Shown here one piece after another: positions 24,790-32,444 of a stretch of 64,000 nt of DNA (position 1 is the stretch's first letter; the number at the start of each line of letters is the position of its first letter). The notes below the pieces were generated by a model that ran no database searches, was not told the DNA's origin, and saw nothing but the letters and a program-made list of their open reading frames with translations. The stretch is from Acidimicrobiales bacterium (GTDB taxonomy: Bacteria; Actinomycetota; Acidimicrobiia; Acidimicrobiales; GCA-2861595), in contig JAUJNQ010000004.1 in assembly GCA_030448025.1 (NCBI GenBank), positions 53,966 through 117,965 on the forward strand, given 5' to 3'. The position numbers and the translations under genes are program-made.

Positions 24790-26280
24790 GTGGCCATCCC
24801 CAAGGTCTGCGGCATCGAGACGGAGTACGGCATCGTGCTGCGCGGCTCGGGTGATTCCAATCCCATCGCCGCCTCGTCGGTGCTCATCAACGCCTACGTG
24901 AGCGAGCTGCAGCGCAGGGTGGGATGGGATTTCGAGGACGAGTCTCCCGGCAACGACGCTCGGGGGTTCGCCCGCGAGGGGTCAATGCCGCCCGAGGTCG
25001 AGACCCACCTGGTGAACGCCGTGCTCACCAACGGCGCTCGCTACTACGTGGACCACGCCCATCCCGAGTTCTCGACTCCCGAGTGCGCCGATCCTCTCCA
25101 GTGTGTTCGCTACGACAAGGCCGGGGAGCGGATCCTGGCTCGGTCGATGGAGGCGGCGGCGAAGGCCCTGCCGATGGGCCAGGACATCGTGGTCTACAAG
25201 AACAACTCGGATCGCAAGGGAAACTCCTACGGCTGCCACGAGAACTACCTGATGGACCGCCAGGCGCCGTTCCCCCGCATCGTGCGTCACGTCATGCCCC
25301 ATTTCATCACCCGCCAGATCTACACCGGAGCGGGAAAGGTGGGCACCGAGACCCCTCAGCCCCGGGGCCGCGAGGTCTCCTTCCAGCTCACGCAGCGGGC
25401 CGACTTCTTCGAGGAGGAGGTGGGCCTCGAGACCACGCTCAAGCGACCCATCATCAACACCCGCGACGAGCCCCATGCCGACGCCCAGAAGTACCGCCGC
25501 CTCCATGTGATCGTGGGCGACGCGAACCTGGCCGAGGTCTCCACCTTCTTGAAGGTCGGGGTCACCGTCATCGTGCTGTGCATGATCGAGGACGACTGGT
25601 TCGCCGACAAGGACTTCTCCTTCGCCTCACCCGTGCAGGCGCTAAGGCGCATCTCCTGCGACCTCGACCTGAGCGAGGCGCTGCCGCTCGCCGACGGGCG
25701 CACCGCCACTGCTCTGGACATCCAATGGGAGTACCTCGACCTGGCCCGCAAGTACGCCGAGGAGCGCGGGTTGGGCGGGGTGGGAGAAGACGTGGGCGCG
25801 GAGGTGCTGCACCGATGGGAGGGCGTGCTGAGCGGCCTGGAGACCGATCCCATGTCCCTCGCCGACCAGCTGGACTGGGTAGCCAAGTACCGCCTGATCG
25901 ACGGGTACCGTCAGCGCCACGACCTGTCCTGGTCCGATCCCAAGCTGGCGGCCATGGACCTGCAGTACCACGACGTGCGCCCGAGCCGGTCGTTGTTCGC
26001 CAAGCTCCCGATGCAGCGATTGGTCACCGAGGAGTCGGTGATCGAGGCCATCACCGAGCCTCCCCCCGACACCCGGGCCTATTTCCGGGGTCGGTGCCTG
26101 CAGCGCTGGGCATCGTCCATCTCGGCGGCGAACTGGGACTCTTTGGTGTTCGACCTCGGCACCGACCCCCTGCGCCGCGTCCCGATGATGGAACCGCTCA
26201 GGGGCACCGCGGCCATGGTCGATAGCTTGTTGGAGCGATGCTCGGAGCCAGCCGAGCTGTTGGATCTCTTGGGTTCTTAG
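24790..26280 (+). CDS. dop: Pup deamidase / depupylase
   Basis: Dop converts the C-terminal Gln of Pup to Glu and removes Pup from substrates. The 496-aa enzyme is of the glutamine-synthetase-like carboxylate-amine fold: CGIETEYGIVLRG at the start with the metal-binding Glu, YYVDHAHPEFSTPEC with the catalytic Asp region, [19 protein letters not shown], and [13 protein letters not shown]. It has a GTG start. Pup follows 14 nt later, and this Pup ends in Gln, so Dop is required. Confidence 0.97.
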   Translation: MAIPKVCGIETEYGIVLRGSGDSNPIAASSVLINAYVSELQRRVGWDFEDESPGNDARGFAREGSMPPEVETHLVNAVLTNGARYYVDHAHPEFSTPECADPLQCVRYDKAGERILARSMEAAAKALPMGQDIVVYKNNSDRKGNSYGCHENYLMDRQAPFPRIVRHVMPHFITRQIYTGAGKVGTETPQPRGREVSFQLTQRADFFEEEVGLETTLKRPIINTRDEPHADAQKYRRLHVIVGDANLAEVSTFLKVGVTVIVLCMIEDDWFADKDFSFASPVQALRRISCDLDLSEALPLADGRTATALDIQWEYLDLARKYAEERGLGGVGEDVGAEVLHRWEGVLSGLETDPMSLADQLDWVAKYRLIDGYRQRHDLSWSDPKLAAMDLQYHDVRPSRSLFAKLPMQRLVTEESVIEAITEPPPDTRAYFRGRCLQRWASSISAANWDSLVFDLGTDPLRRVPMMEPLRGTAAMVDSLLERCSEPAELLDLLGS

Positions 26281-26285
26281 TCCTT

Positions 26286-26294
26286 AGGAGGAGC
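26286..26294 (+). promoter_or_regulatory. Ribosome-binding site of pup
   Basis: AGGAGGAGC directly precedes ATG 26295. It fixes the pup start (MTEREQ) and rules out the track start 57 bp upstream, which lies within dop. Confidence 0.75.
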
Positions 26295-26492
26295 ATGACG
26301 GAGAGAGAGCAAAGAAGAAGGCCGACACCCGCCCGGAGGGTCGAAGAGGTTGAGGACGTCGCGCCCGTTCCCTCTGAGCAGGGCGAGAAGATAAAGGCCG
26401 AATTAGACGAGTTGCTGGACGAAATAGATGAGGTGCTAGAGGAGAATGCGGAGGATTTTGTTCGAAGCTACGTGCAGAAAGGCGGCCAGTAG
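26295..26492 (+). CDS. pup: Prokaryotic ubiquitin-like protein Pup
   Basis: The 65-aa intrinsically disordered modifier is attached to Lys of target proteins. The helical Arc-binding region (KIKAELDELLDEIDEVLEENAEDFVRSYVQK) and C-terminal GGQ are canonical; Gln must be deamidated by Dop. Codon use is unlike the neighbours: several AGA, two ATA, CTA, TTT, AAT and one TTA (26403-26405), which are scarce in high-GC genes. The neighbouring HNH gene shares this A/T-rich character. A strong AGGAGG site precedes the ATG. Confidence 0.97.
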   Translation: MTEREQRRRPTPARRVEEVEDVAPVPSEQGEKIKAELDELLDEIDEVLEENAEDFVRSYVQKGGQ

Positions 26493-26553
26493 CTACCTCC
26501 ATAGTCTAAAATCCGATCGGTCTTCACTGCTTGCTTGCGAACGTGCGTTCGAG

Positions 26554-26559
26554 TAGCAT
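26554..26559 (+). promoter_or_regulatory. -10 box TAGCAT of the HNH gene (leaderless)
   Basis: TAGCAT, 6 nt, then GTG 26566; a TTGCTT 17 bp upstream is a weak -35. A small palindrome CGAACG-TG-CGTTCG (26538-26551) lies between the two boxes and could be a regulator site or an RNA hairpin. Confidence 0.5.
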
Positions 26560-26565
26560 ATCTGC

Positions 26566-27138
26566 GTGAAGCGATGCAAGAAATGTGGAGAGTGGAAGCC
26601 GACAAGTGAGTTTTACCGGTCTGCGGAAATGCGGGATGGCTATCGGAACGATTGCAAGATGTGCAACCTTGCCGCCAAGGCAGCGAGATACAAGGCGGAT
26701 CCCCAGCCGTGCATCGACCGGGTGAAGCGATGGCAGCAGGAGAACCCTGAGCGCCTGAATGCCAGTCGTCGTAGTAGGCGTGAACTGCCCGAGGTCAGGC
26801 GGCGGGAACGAGCTGCCCACCTCATGCGCAAGTACGGCATCACGATAGAGCAGTATGAAGAGATGCTCGAGGCGCAAGAGGGTGGGTGCGCTATCTGCGG
26901 AAGACCGCCTCGCCCCGACGTAGCGCTCCATATCGATCATGAGCACACATCGGGCCGCGTTCGCGGTTTGCTCTGCTTTTCTTGCAATGCGGCTCTCGGG
27001 TATTTCGGTGACGACGGTGACCGGTTGGTGATGGCCGCGGCATACCTGGGCCCGGTAACGAAGGACCCGGAGCTCGTCAAGAGGTTGGCGGAGTTGAAGC
27101 AAGGAGCTCACGGCCAAGGGCGGCTAGCCGGCGTCTGA
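26566..27138 (+). CDS. HNH endonuclease of the endonuclease VII type
   Basis: The 190-aa protein has an N-terminal zinc-finger-like region ([14 protein letters not shown], then CKMC), a basic helical linker, and a C-terminal recombination endonuclease VII domain: [19 protein letters not shown], the catalytic HIDHEHT, and CFSCN. Such genes are typical of phages and free-standing homing endonucleases. It sits between pup and prcB, which are normally adjacent, and is less G/C-rich than the rest of the cluster. A 6-bp GTAGCT flanks the unit (26489-26494, 27147-27152). It has its own promoter-like sequence; a host function is possible but not shown. Confidence 0.88.
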   Translation: MKRCKKCGEWKPTSEFYRSAEMRDGYRNDCKMCNLAAKAARYKADPQPCIDRVKRWQQENPERLNASRRSRRELPEVRRRERAAHLMRKYGITIEQYEEMLEAQEGGCAICGRPPRPDVALHIDHEHTSGRVRGLLCFSCNAALGYFGDDGDRLVMAAAYLGPVTKDPELVKRLAELKQGAHGQGRLAGV

Positions 27139-27170
27139 CCGACGACGTAGCTGCGGATATTCTCACGAAT

Positions 27171-27251
27171 GCTCCGGCGGTAATGCTCCGTGCGGGCCCA
27201 CGCCCGGTTTCGGGAGAGGACAAGGGCCCGCGCCCTGGACGCCGCCGGAGC
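27171..27251. other. Nested inverted repeats upstream of prcB (structured RNA or terminator)
   Basis: Three perfect nested stems lie here: outer GCTCCGGCGG (27171-27180) with CCGCCGGAGC (27242-27251); middle GCGGGCCC (27192-27199) with GGGCCCGC (27224-27231); inner CCCG-GTTT-CGGG (27203-27214). The transcript would form an 81-nt hairpin with internal loops, between the HNH stop and the prcB promoter. A terminator that isolates the HNH unit is the simplest reading; a stable non-coding RNA tied to the endonuclease is an alternative. Confidence 0.6.
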
Positions 27252-27267
27252 CTGTCAGGCCACCAAC

Positions 27268-27273
27268 TAGCCT
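27268..27273 (+). promoter_or_regulatory. Candidate -10 box TAGCCT of prcBA
   Basis: TAGCCT lies 10 nt before ATG 27284, a little farther than the leaderless boxes elsewhere. If active, it gives prcBA a promoter separate from dop-pup. Confidence 0.4.
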
Positions 27274-27283
27274 GCCGCCGGAG

Positions 27284-28075
27284 ATGACGCTTCCTATGTT
27301 CCCGCCCACCGACGACCCCGGGCCGAGCTTCAGCCACCTGCTGCGCCGCCTGCAGGGGGACCCGGCGGCCTTCCAGGTGGACGAGTCGCTGGTGGTGCAC
27401 GCCACCACGATCGTGGCCTTCCGCTACGCCGATGGGGTGGTGATGGTCGGCGACCGCCGAGCCACGGCCGGCTCCACCATCGCCCACCGCCACATGGACA
27501 AGGTGTACCCGGCCGATCGCCACTCGGGCGTGGCCATCGCAGGCGCCGCCGGACAGGCCATGGAACTGGTGAAGCTCTTCCAGCTCCAACTGGAGCACTA
27601 CGAGAAGGTCGAAGGCTCGGCGCTCAGCCTGGAGGGGAAGGCCAACCAGCTGGCCCAGATGATCCGTCAGAACATGCCCATGGCCATGCAGGGCCTGGCC
27701 GTGTTGCCCATCTTCGGCGGCTACGACGTGCGGCGGGGGACAGGGCGCATCTTCGCCTACGACCTCACGGGCGGGCGCTACGAGGAGACCGACTACCACG
27801 CCGACGGCTCCGGCGGCCGGGACGCCCGCACCACCGTCAAGCTCGGCTACAAGGAAGGGATGGAACGCGAGGCCGCCATCGAGCTGGGCATCCAGAGCCT
27901 GTACGAGGCCGCCGAGGAGGACTCGGCCACAGGGGGGCCTGACCCGGTACGAGGCATCTACCCGGTCGTCGCCACCATCACCAGGGACGGCTTCGAGAAG
28001 GTTCCCGAGGAGGACGTGGCCGCCCGGTTCCATGCCCTCATCGAGCGCAGGACGGCCGAGGGGCGCAAACCATAA
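27284..28075 (+). CDS. prcB: 20S proteasome beta subunit
   Basis: Catalytic subunit of the bacterial 20S core. The 263-aa precursor carries a 40-residue propeptide; cleavage exposes Thr41 (HA|TTIVAF), the nucleophile. Other family residues follow, including DRRATAG and the Lys in HMDKVYPAD. The residue before the cleavage site is Ala rather than the usual Gly. It lies 2 nt before prcA, the standard order. Confidence 0.97.
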   Translation: MTLPMFPPTDDPGPSFSHLLRRLQGDPAAFQVDESLVVHATTIVAFRYADGVVMVGDRRATAGSTIAHRHMDKVYPADRHSGVAIAGAAGQAMELVKLFQLQLEHYEKVEGSALSLEGKANQLAQMIRQNMPMAMQGLAVLPIFGGYDVRRGTGRIFAYDLTGGRYEETDYHADGSGGRDARTTVKLGYKEGMEREAAIELGIQSLYEAAEEDSATGGPDPVRGIYPVVATITRDGFEKVPEEDVAARFHALIERRTAEGRKP

Positions 28076-28077
28076 CC

Positions 28078-28776
28078 ATGAGCATGCCCTTCTACGTCGC
28101 TCCCGAGCAGATGATGAAGGACAAGGCCGACTATGCCCGGAAGGGCATCGCCCGGGGTCGGTCGCTGATGGGCGTGGTGTACTCCGGGGGCATCCTTCTG
28201 GCGGCCGAGAATCCCTCTCGTACCCTGCACAAGGTGAGCGAGATCTACGACCGCATAGCCTTCGCCGGGGCGGGGAAGTACAGCGAGTACGACCAGCTCC
28301 GGGTGGCCGGGGTGCGTCACGCGGACACCAAGGGCTACGCCTACAGCCGGGAGGACGTGGACGCTCGGTCGCTGGCCAACGCCTACGCCCAGCTCATCGG
28401 ACAGGTCTTCACCCACGACGTCAAGCCCTTGGAGGTCGAGATCCTGGTGGCCGAGGTCGGCCCCGGGGCAGAGAGCTCCAGAGAGGCAACCGGCGGCGAC
28501 CAGCTCTACCACATCCTCTACGACGGCACCGTGGTCGACGAGGACCACCTGAGCGTGCTCGGGGGCGAGTCCGAAGGCATCCAGGAGCGGATGGAGTCCG
28601 CCTACGTCGAGGGATGGTCGCTGGCCGACGCCTTGAACGGCGCCGTGGCCGCGCTAGGGGGGGATGGGCGCAGCATCGAGCCCGCCGACCTGGAGGTTGC
28701 CGTACTGGAGCGGGACAAAGGGCGGCGCGCTTTTCGCCGGATCAAGGACGAGGAGCTCGTCAGCCTGCTCGGGTGA
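28078..28776 (+). CDS. prcA: 20S proteasome alpha subunit
   Basis: The 232-aa protein forms the outer rings and gate of the 20S core. The N-terminal segment (MSMPFYVAPEQMMKDKADYARKGIARG) is the gating and ring-contact region, followed by the proteasome fold without catalytic Thr (GVVYSGGILLAAENPS). Lys and Arg in the inter-subunit pockets would accept the Arc tail. Its 3' end overlaps the convergent DUF2007-like gene by 17 nt. Confidence 0.97.
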   Translation: MSMPFYVAPEQMMKDKADYARKGIARGRSLMGVVYSGGILLAAENPSRTLHKVSEIYDRIAFAGAGKYSEYDQLRVAGVRHADTKGYAYSREDVDARSLANAYAQLIGQVFTHDVKPLEVEILVAEVGPGAESSREATGGDQLYHILYDGTVVDEDHLSVLGGESEGIQERMESAYVEGWSLADALNGAVAALGGDGRSIEPADLEVAVLERDKGRRAFRRIKDEELVSLLG

Positions 28777-29116
28777 GCGCCAGTAACAGCACCGAAGTCA
28801 GGACCAGGATGGCGAGCGCCAGCCTGGCGGGCGTGCCGAGGAACGGTTGCATCGCCGCCCCGTCATCGGGCCCGCCCATCTCCACAGCGCCGTCGTCGTG
28901 ACTGACCCTTGACTGATACTCGTCGGCGCTGAGGAGTGCCCTGGCCAACTGCACGTCCTCCTCGCCTACGTAGAGGTGGACCTCGCCGGGGAGCGGGTAC
29001 GGACCGCCGAGCGGAGGGCGCACCTCGGTGAAGATGCCGTCCGACCCCAGCCGGGCCGTGATCACTCGAGCGTGGAACTCGTGCTGCACGCAGAGCAAGT
29101 GCACCATGCGGGTCAC
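28760..29116 (-). CDS. DUF2007-like (putative signal-transducing) protein with C-terminal membrane anchor
   Basis: The real gene is hidden at the end of a long shadow ORF. From GTG 29116 it encodes 118 aa: an N-terminal ferredoxin-like DUF2007 pattern ([29 protein letters not shown], then [23 protein letters not shown]), an acidic linker and one C-terminal transmembrane helix ([16 protein letters not shown]). The start is set by a -10 box TACCGT 7 nt upstream that is shared, by symmetry, with pafA. The function is unknown; the location suggests a link to pupylation. Confidence 0.75.
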   Translation of the reverse strand: MTRMVHLLCVQHEFHARVITARLGSDGIFTEVRPPLGGPYPLPGEVHLYVGEEDVQLARALLSADEYQSRVSHDDGAVEMGGPDDGAAMQPFLGTPARLALAILVLTSVLLLALTRAG

Positions 29117-29123
29117 GCCCCGA

Positions 29124-29133
29124 ACGGTACCGT
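29124..29133. promoter_or_regulatory. Palindromic -10 element serving both pafA and the divergent gene
   Basis: ACGGTACCGT is a perfect palindrome. Read on the plus strand its TACCGT (29128-29133) lies 7 nt before ATG 29141 of pafA; read on the minus strand its TACCGT (29129-29124) lies 7 nt before GTG 29116. The two -10 boxes overlap by two bases, so RNA polymerase could open only one direction at a time. Confidence 0.6.
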
Positions 29134-29140
29134 GGAGCCG

Positions 29141-30499
29141 ATGGAGCGGCGCATCTTCGGGCTCGAGAACGAATACGGGGTGACCTGCACCCTGCGGGGC
29201 CAGCGCCGGCTCAGCCCCGACGAGGTGGCCCGCTACCTGTTCCGCCGGGTCGTCAGCTGGGGCCGGAGCAGCAACGTGTTCCTGGAGAACGGGGCTCGCC
29301 TGTACCTCGATGTGGGGAGTCACCCTGAGTACGCAACTCCAGAATGCGACTCGATCTACGACCTCGTGGTTCACGACAAAGCCGGTGAGCGCATCCTCGA
29401 GCACCTGCTCATCAGTGCCGAGCAGCGCTTGAGAGAGGAGGGCATCCGCGGGGTCATCTACCTTTTCAAGAACAACACCGACTCGGCGGGCAACTCTTAC
29501 GGTTGCCACGAGAACTACCTCACCAGTCGGCGTGACGATTTCGGTCACTACGCCGAGGTGCTCATCCCCTTCTTCGTCTCCCGCCAGATCTACTCCGGGG
29601 CCGGGAAGGTGCTGCAGACGGCGCGGGGCGCGATGTACTGCATCAGCCAGCGAGCCGAGCACATCTGGGAGGGCGTGAGCAGCGCCACCACCCGGAGCCG
29701 GCCCATCATCAACACGCGTGACGAACCCCACGCCGATGCCGAGCGCTTCCGGCGACTGCACGTGATCGTGGGTGACTCCAACATGAGCGAGTACGCCACC
29801 TTCCTCAAGGTCGGGGCCACGAGCATCCTGCTCCGGATGCTCGAGGACCCGAACGTGGTGCTGCGGGACATGACCCTCGAGAATCCCATCAAGGCCATCC
29901 GCGAGATCAGCCACGATCCCACGTGCAAGCGACGGGTTCGCCTGGCCAACGGCCGAGAGGCGAGCGCGCTCGACATCCAAGGCGAGTATCTCGCGCGGGC
30001 CCAGCGCTACCACGCCCAAAAGGGCCTGAGCCCCCTCGAGGAGCAGGCGCTGATGATGTGGGAGCACTGCCTCACGGGGCTGGAGAAGGACCCCCTGTCC
30101 CTCGACCGCGAGTGTGACTGGGTGATCAAGCATCGCCTGATCGACGGCTACCGAGAGCGGGAGGACGTGCCCCTCACCCACCCAACGGTCTCCCTGCTGG
30201 ACCTCCAGTACCACGACGTGTCCCAGAAGCGGGGCCTCTTCTACCTCATGCAGCGCAAGGGCATGGTGGAGCGGGTCTGCACCGACGAGGCCGTCGAGAC
30301 CGCGGTGGAGCAACCGCCGCAGACCACCAGGGCCCGGCTGCGGGGCGAGTTCATCCGCAGGGCCAAGGAAAAGCGCAAGGACTACACGGTGGACTGGGTG
30401 CACCTGAAGGTCAACGAGCAGCCTCAGAAGACTGTGCTCTGCAAAGACCCGTTCAGGGCCCGTGACGAGCGCGTCGAAAAGCTCATCGCCTCGCTCTAG
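29141..30499 (+). CDS. pafA: Pup-protein ligase
   Basis: PafA joins the C-terminal Glu of Pup to substrate lysines with ATP. The 452-aa enzyme is a paralogue of Dop with the same carboxylate-amine ligase fold: [47 protein letters not shown] and [13 protein letters not shown]. It lacks the Dop-loop sequence (IAASSVLINAY in Dop), which distinguishes ligase from depupylase. ATG 29141 gives the usual PafA length. Confidence 0.97.
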   Translation: MERRIFGLENEYGVTCTLRGQRRLSPDEVARYLFRRVVSWGRSSNVFLENGARLYLDVGSHPEYATPECDSIYDLVVHDKAGERILEHLLISAEQRLREEGIRGVIYLFKNNTDSAGNSYGCHENYLTSRRDDFGHYAEVLIPFFVSRQIYSGAGKVLQTARGAMYCISQRAEHIWEGVSSATTRSRPIINTRDEPHADAERFRRLHVIVGDSNMSEYATFLKVGATSILLRMLEDPNVVLRDMTLENPIKAIREISHDPTCKRRVRLANGREASALDIQGEYLARAQRYHAQKGLSPLEEQALMMWEHCLTGLEKDPLSLDRECDWVIKHRLIDGYREREDVPLTHPTVSLLDLQYHDVSQKRGLFYLMQRKGMVERVCTDEAVETAVEQPPQTTRARLRGEFIRRAKEKRKDYTVDWVHLKVNEQPQKTVLCKDPFRARDERVEKLIASL

Positions 30500-30537
30500 G
30501 CCGGAGGCGGGTCCTGCCTAGCTTCTCGACACACCTC

Positions 30538-31530
30538 GTGAGCGCCCTTCTCTCGGAGAGGGAGGGACTGCAGCGCGTCGCGCTCGAGTCGGGACGCAGG
30601 GCCTACGTGCTCACCGGATTGGTCGGACCCGTAGCGGTGGGCGACCGGGTGGTGGTGAACACCACCGCGGTGGATCTCGAGCTGGGCTCAGGAGGGTGGG
30701 ACGTCGTCCATTGGAACCTGGAACGTGACCGGTGGTCCCAACCGGGCCCGGGCCACGTCATGAAGCTGCGCTATACGAGCCTGCAGGCCGACACCGGCGC
30801 GGCTGAGGAGCGGAGCGGCTTCCAAGGTGACGGAGCGCTCGAGTCCCTGCCCGTCATCGCCTGTTCGCTCCACAGCCAGGTGGCCTGTGTGGCCGCCGCC
30901 TTCAAGCACGCCGCGCCCGGCCGCCGCCTGGCCTACGTCATGACCGACGGCGGCTCCCTTCCCCTGGCCCTCTCCGACCTGGTGGCCGGGCTGGTGGCCA
31001 CCAGGCTGGTGGACACGACCATCACCGCCGGTCAAGCCTTCGGTGGGGAGCACGAGGCCGTCAACGTGCTGTCCGCTCTGTACGTGGCCAAGGGCGGAGG
31101 GCGGGCTGATGCCGTGGTCGTCGGCACCGGGCCCGGCGTGGTGGGCACCAGGACCAAGTACGCCACCAGCGCTCTGGAGGTGGCGTGGGTCATCGACCTG
31201 GCGGGCAGGGGAGGCGGCCGGCCTGTTCTGGCCCTGCGCTACTCAGAAGCGGACCGCAGGGCGCGCCACCAGGGAGTGAGCCACCACTCGCTCACGGCCC
31301 TGGAGCAGGCCCACGAGACGGCGTTGGTTCCCGTTCCCCGTGGTCACTCCCACACCGAGCTCGCCGGACACGATGTCATGGAGGTCGACGTGCCAAACGT
31401 TCCGACGCTCCTCGAAGGACACGGGTTGAGCGTGACGTCCATGGGCAGAGGCCCGTCGGAGGACCCGCTGTTCTACGCTTACGCCGGCGCAGCCGGAGTT
31501 GCCGCGGCGTCGGTAACCTCGTTCGCGTGA
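30538..31530 (+). CDS. DUF3866-family protein
   Basis: The 330-aa protein matches DUF3866, an uncharacterised actinobacterial family often found in the Pup-proteasome locus. The first part is beta-rich (GRRAYVLTGLVGPVAVGDRVVVNTT, VMKLRYTSLQ); the second contains repeated glycine-rich segments (VVVGTGPGVVGTRTKYATSALEV, STLTALEQA-type) that look like an enzyme fold. GTG start 30538. Its stop overlaps the pafB start by 4 nt (GTGA), so it is coupled to pafBC. Confidence 0.85.
   Translation: MSALLSEREGLQRVALESGRRAYVLTGLVGPVAVGDRVVVNTTAVDLELGSGGWDVVHWNLERDRWSQPGPGHVMKLRYTSLQADTGAAEERSGFQGDGALESLPVIACSLHSQVACVAAAFKHAAPGRRLAYVMTDGGSLPLALSDLVAGLVATRLVDTTITAGQAFGGEHEAVNVLSALYVAKGGGRADAVVVGTGPGVVGTRTKYATSALEVAWVIDLAGRGGGRPVLALRYSEADRRARHQGVSHHSLTALEQAHETALVPVPRGHSHTELAGHDVMEVDVPNVPTLLEGHGLSVTSMGRGPSEDPLFYAYAGAAGVAAASVTSFA
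31514..31519 (+). promoter_or_regulatory. -10 box TAACCT of pafB (leaderless, inside DUF3866)
   Basis: TAACCT, 7 nt, then GTG 31527. If used, pafBC can be transcribed independently from within the end of the DUF3866 gene. Confidence 0.5.
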
Positions 31531-32444
31531 CCCGCCTGGAGCGGTTGATCAACCTGGTGGCGGCCCTGCTGGAGACGGACCGTCCCATCCCCAGGGCCGA
31601 GCTCCAGCAGCGGGTCCCCGGCTACGAGGGATCGGCCCCGTCCGTCAGGCGCGCCTTCGAGCGGGACAAGGACGCGCTCCGGAACATGGGGGTGCCGATC
31701 ACCGTGGAGCCGCTCGATCCTGCCGTCCCCGAGATGGGGGAGGGGTATCGCATCAGGCGGGAGCAGTACGAGCTGGCCGATCCGGGCCTGGAGACCGACG
31801 AGCTGGCCGCTTTGCACCTCGCTGCTTCGGCCGTGCGACTCGAGGGTGCGGGCGGTCAGGAGGCACTCTGGAAGCTGGGGGGCGCTCCCGGCGGGGAAGG
31901 CCCGGATGGGCCGCTCGCCGCCCTCCCGGGCGGCGAGCACCTGCCCACGCTGTTCGCGGCCATGAGCGAGCGGCGGACCGTGAGCTTCACCTACCGGGGT
32001 GTTGAGCGATCGGTGGACCCGTTCTGGTTGACCTTCGCCAACGGCCGGTGGTACCTGGGGGGGAACGATCACCTTCGGGGCGAGGAGCGACGGTTCCGCC
32101 TGGACCGGATCGAGACGCCGCCCGCCGTAGGCGAGCCTGGAGCCTTCGATCGACCGGCGCTGGGCAGGCGTGCCTCCCCCCAGCCCTGGCGACTCGGGGA
32201 TGAGGAGGAGGTGGAGGGGCTGTTGCTGGTGGACGCCCACCAGGCCGATTGGGCGGTGGCCCAGGTGGGGGAGGCATCGGTGCGCGAATCGCGGCCCGAC
32301 GGCGCGGTGGTGCTGGCCCTGCCGGTCTCCAACCGCGAGGCCTTCCGCTCCTTCGCACTGGGTTTCCTCGACCACGCCGAGATCCTCGGGCCGCCGGCGC
32401 TGCGCCGGGACGTTCTGGACTGGCTCGAGGCGGTGCCGGGTTGA
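31527..32444 (+). CDS. pafB: WYL-domain transcriptional regulator PafB
   Basis: In mycobacteria PafB and PafC form a heterodimeric activator of the LexA-independent DNA damage response. This 305-aa protein has an N-terminal winged helix (TRLERLINLVAALLETDRPIPRAELQQRV), a helical linker, the WYL domain (TVSFTYRGVERSVDPFWLTFANGRWYLGG) and the C-terminal WCX extension. GTG 31527 is used rather than the long track ORF. Its stop overlaps the start of pafC. Confidence 0.92.
   Translation: MTRLERLINLVAALLETDRPIPRAELQQRVPGYEGSAPSVRRAFERDKDALRNMGVPITVEPLDPAVPEMGEGYRIRREQYELADPGLETDELAALHLAASAVRLEGAGGQEALWKLGGAPGGEGPDGPLAALPGGEHLPTLFAAMSERRTVSFTYRGVERSVDPFWLTFANGRWYLGGNDHLRGEERRFRLDRIETPPAVGEPGAFDRPALGRRASPQPWRLGDEEEVEGLLLVDAHQADWAVAQVGEASVRESRPDGAVVLALPVSNREAFRSFALGFLDHAEILGPPALRRDVLDWLEAVPG

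Noticed and set aside
26489-27152. GTAGCT direct repeats as a firm target-site duplication
   Set aside because: Six bases is too short to claim; mentioned only as supporting context for the HNH insertion idea.
28760-30403. 547-aa minus-strand ORF
   Set aside because: Only its last 118 codons (from GTG 29116) form a plausible protein; the rest is the antisense of pafA.
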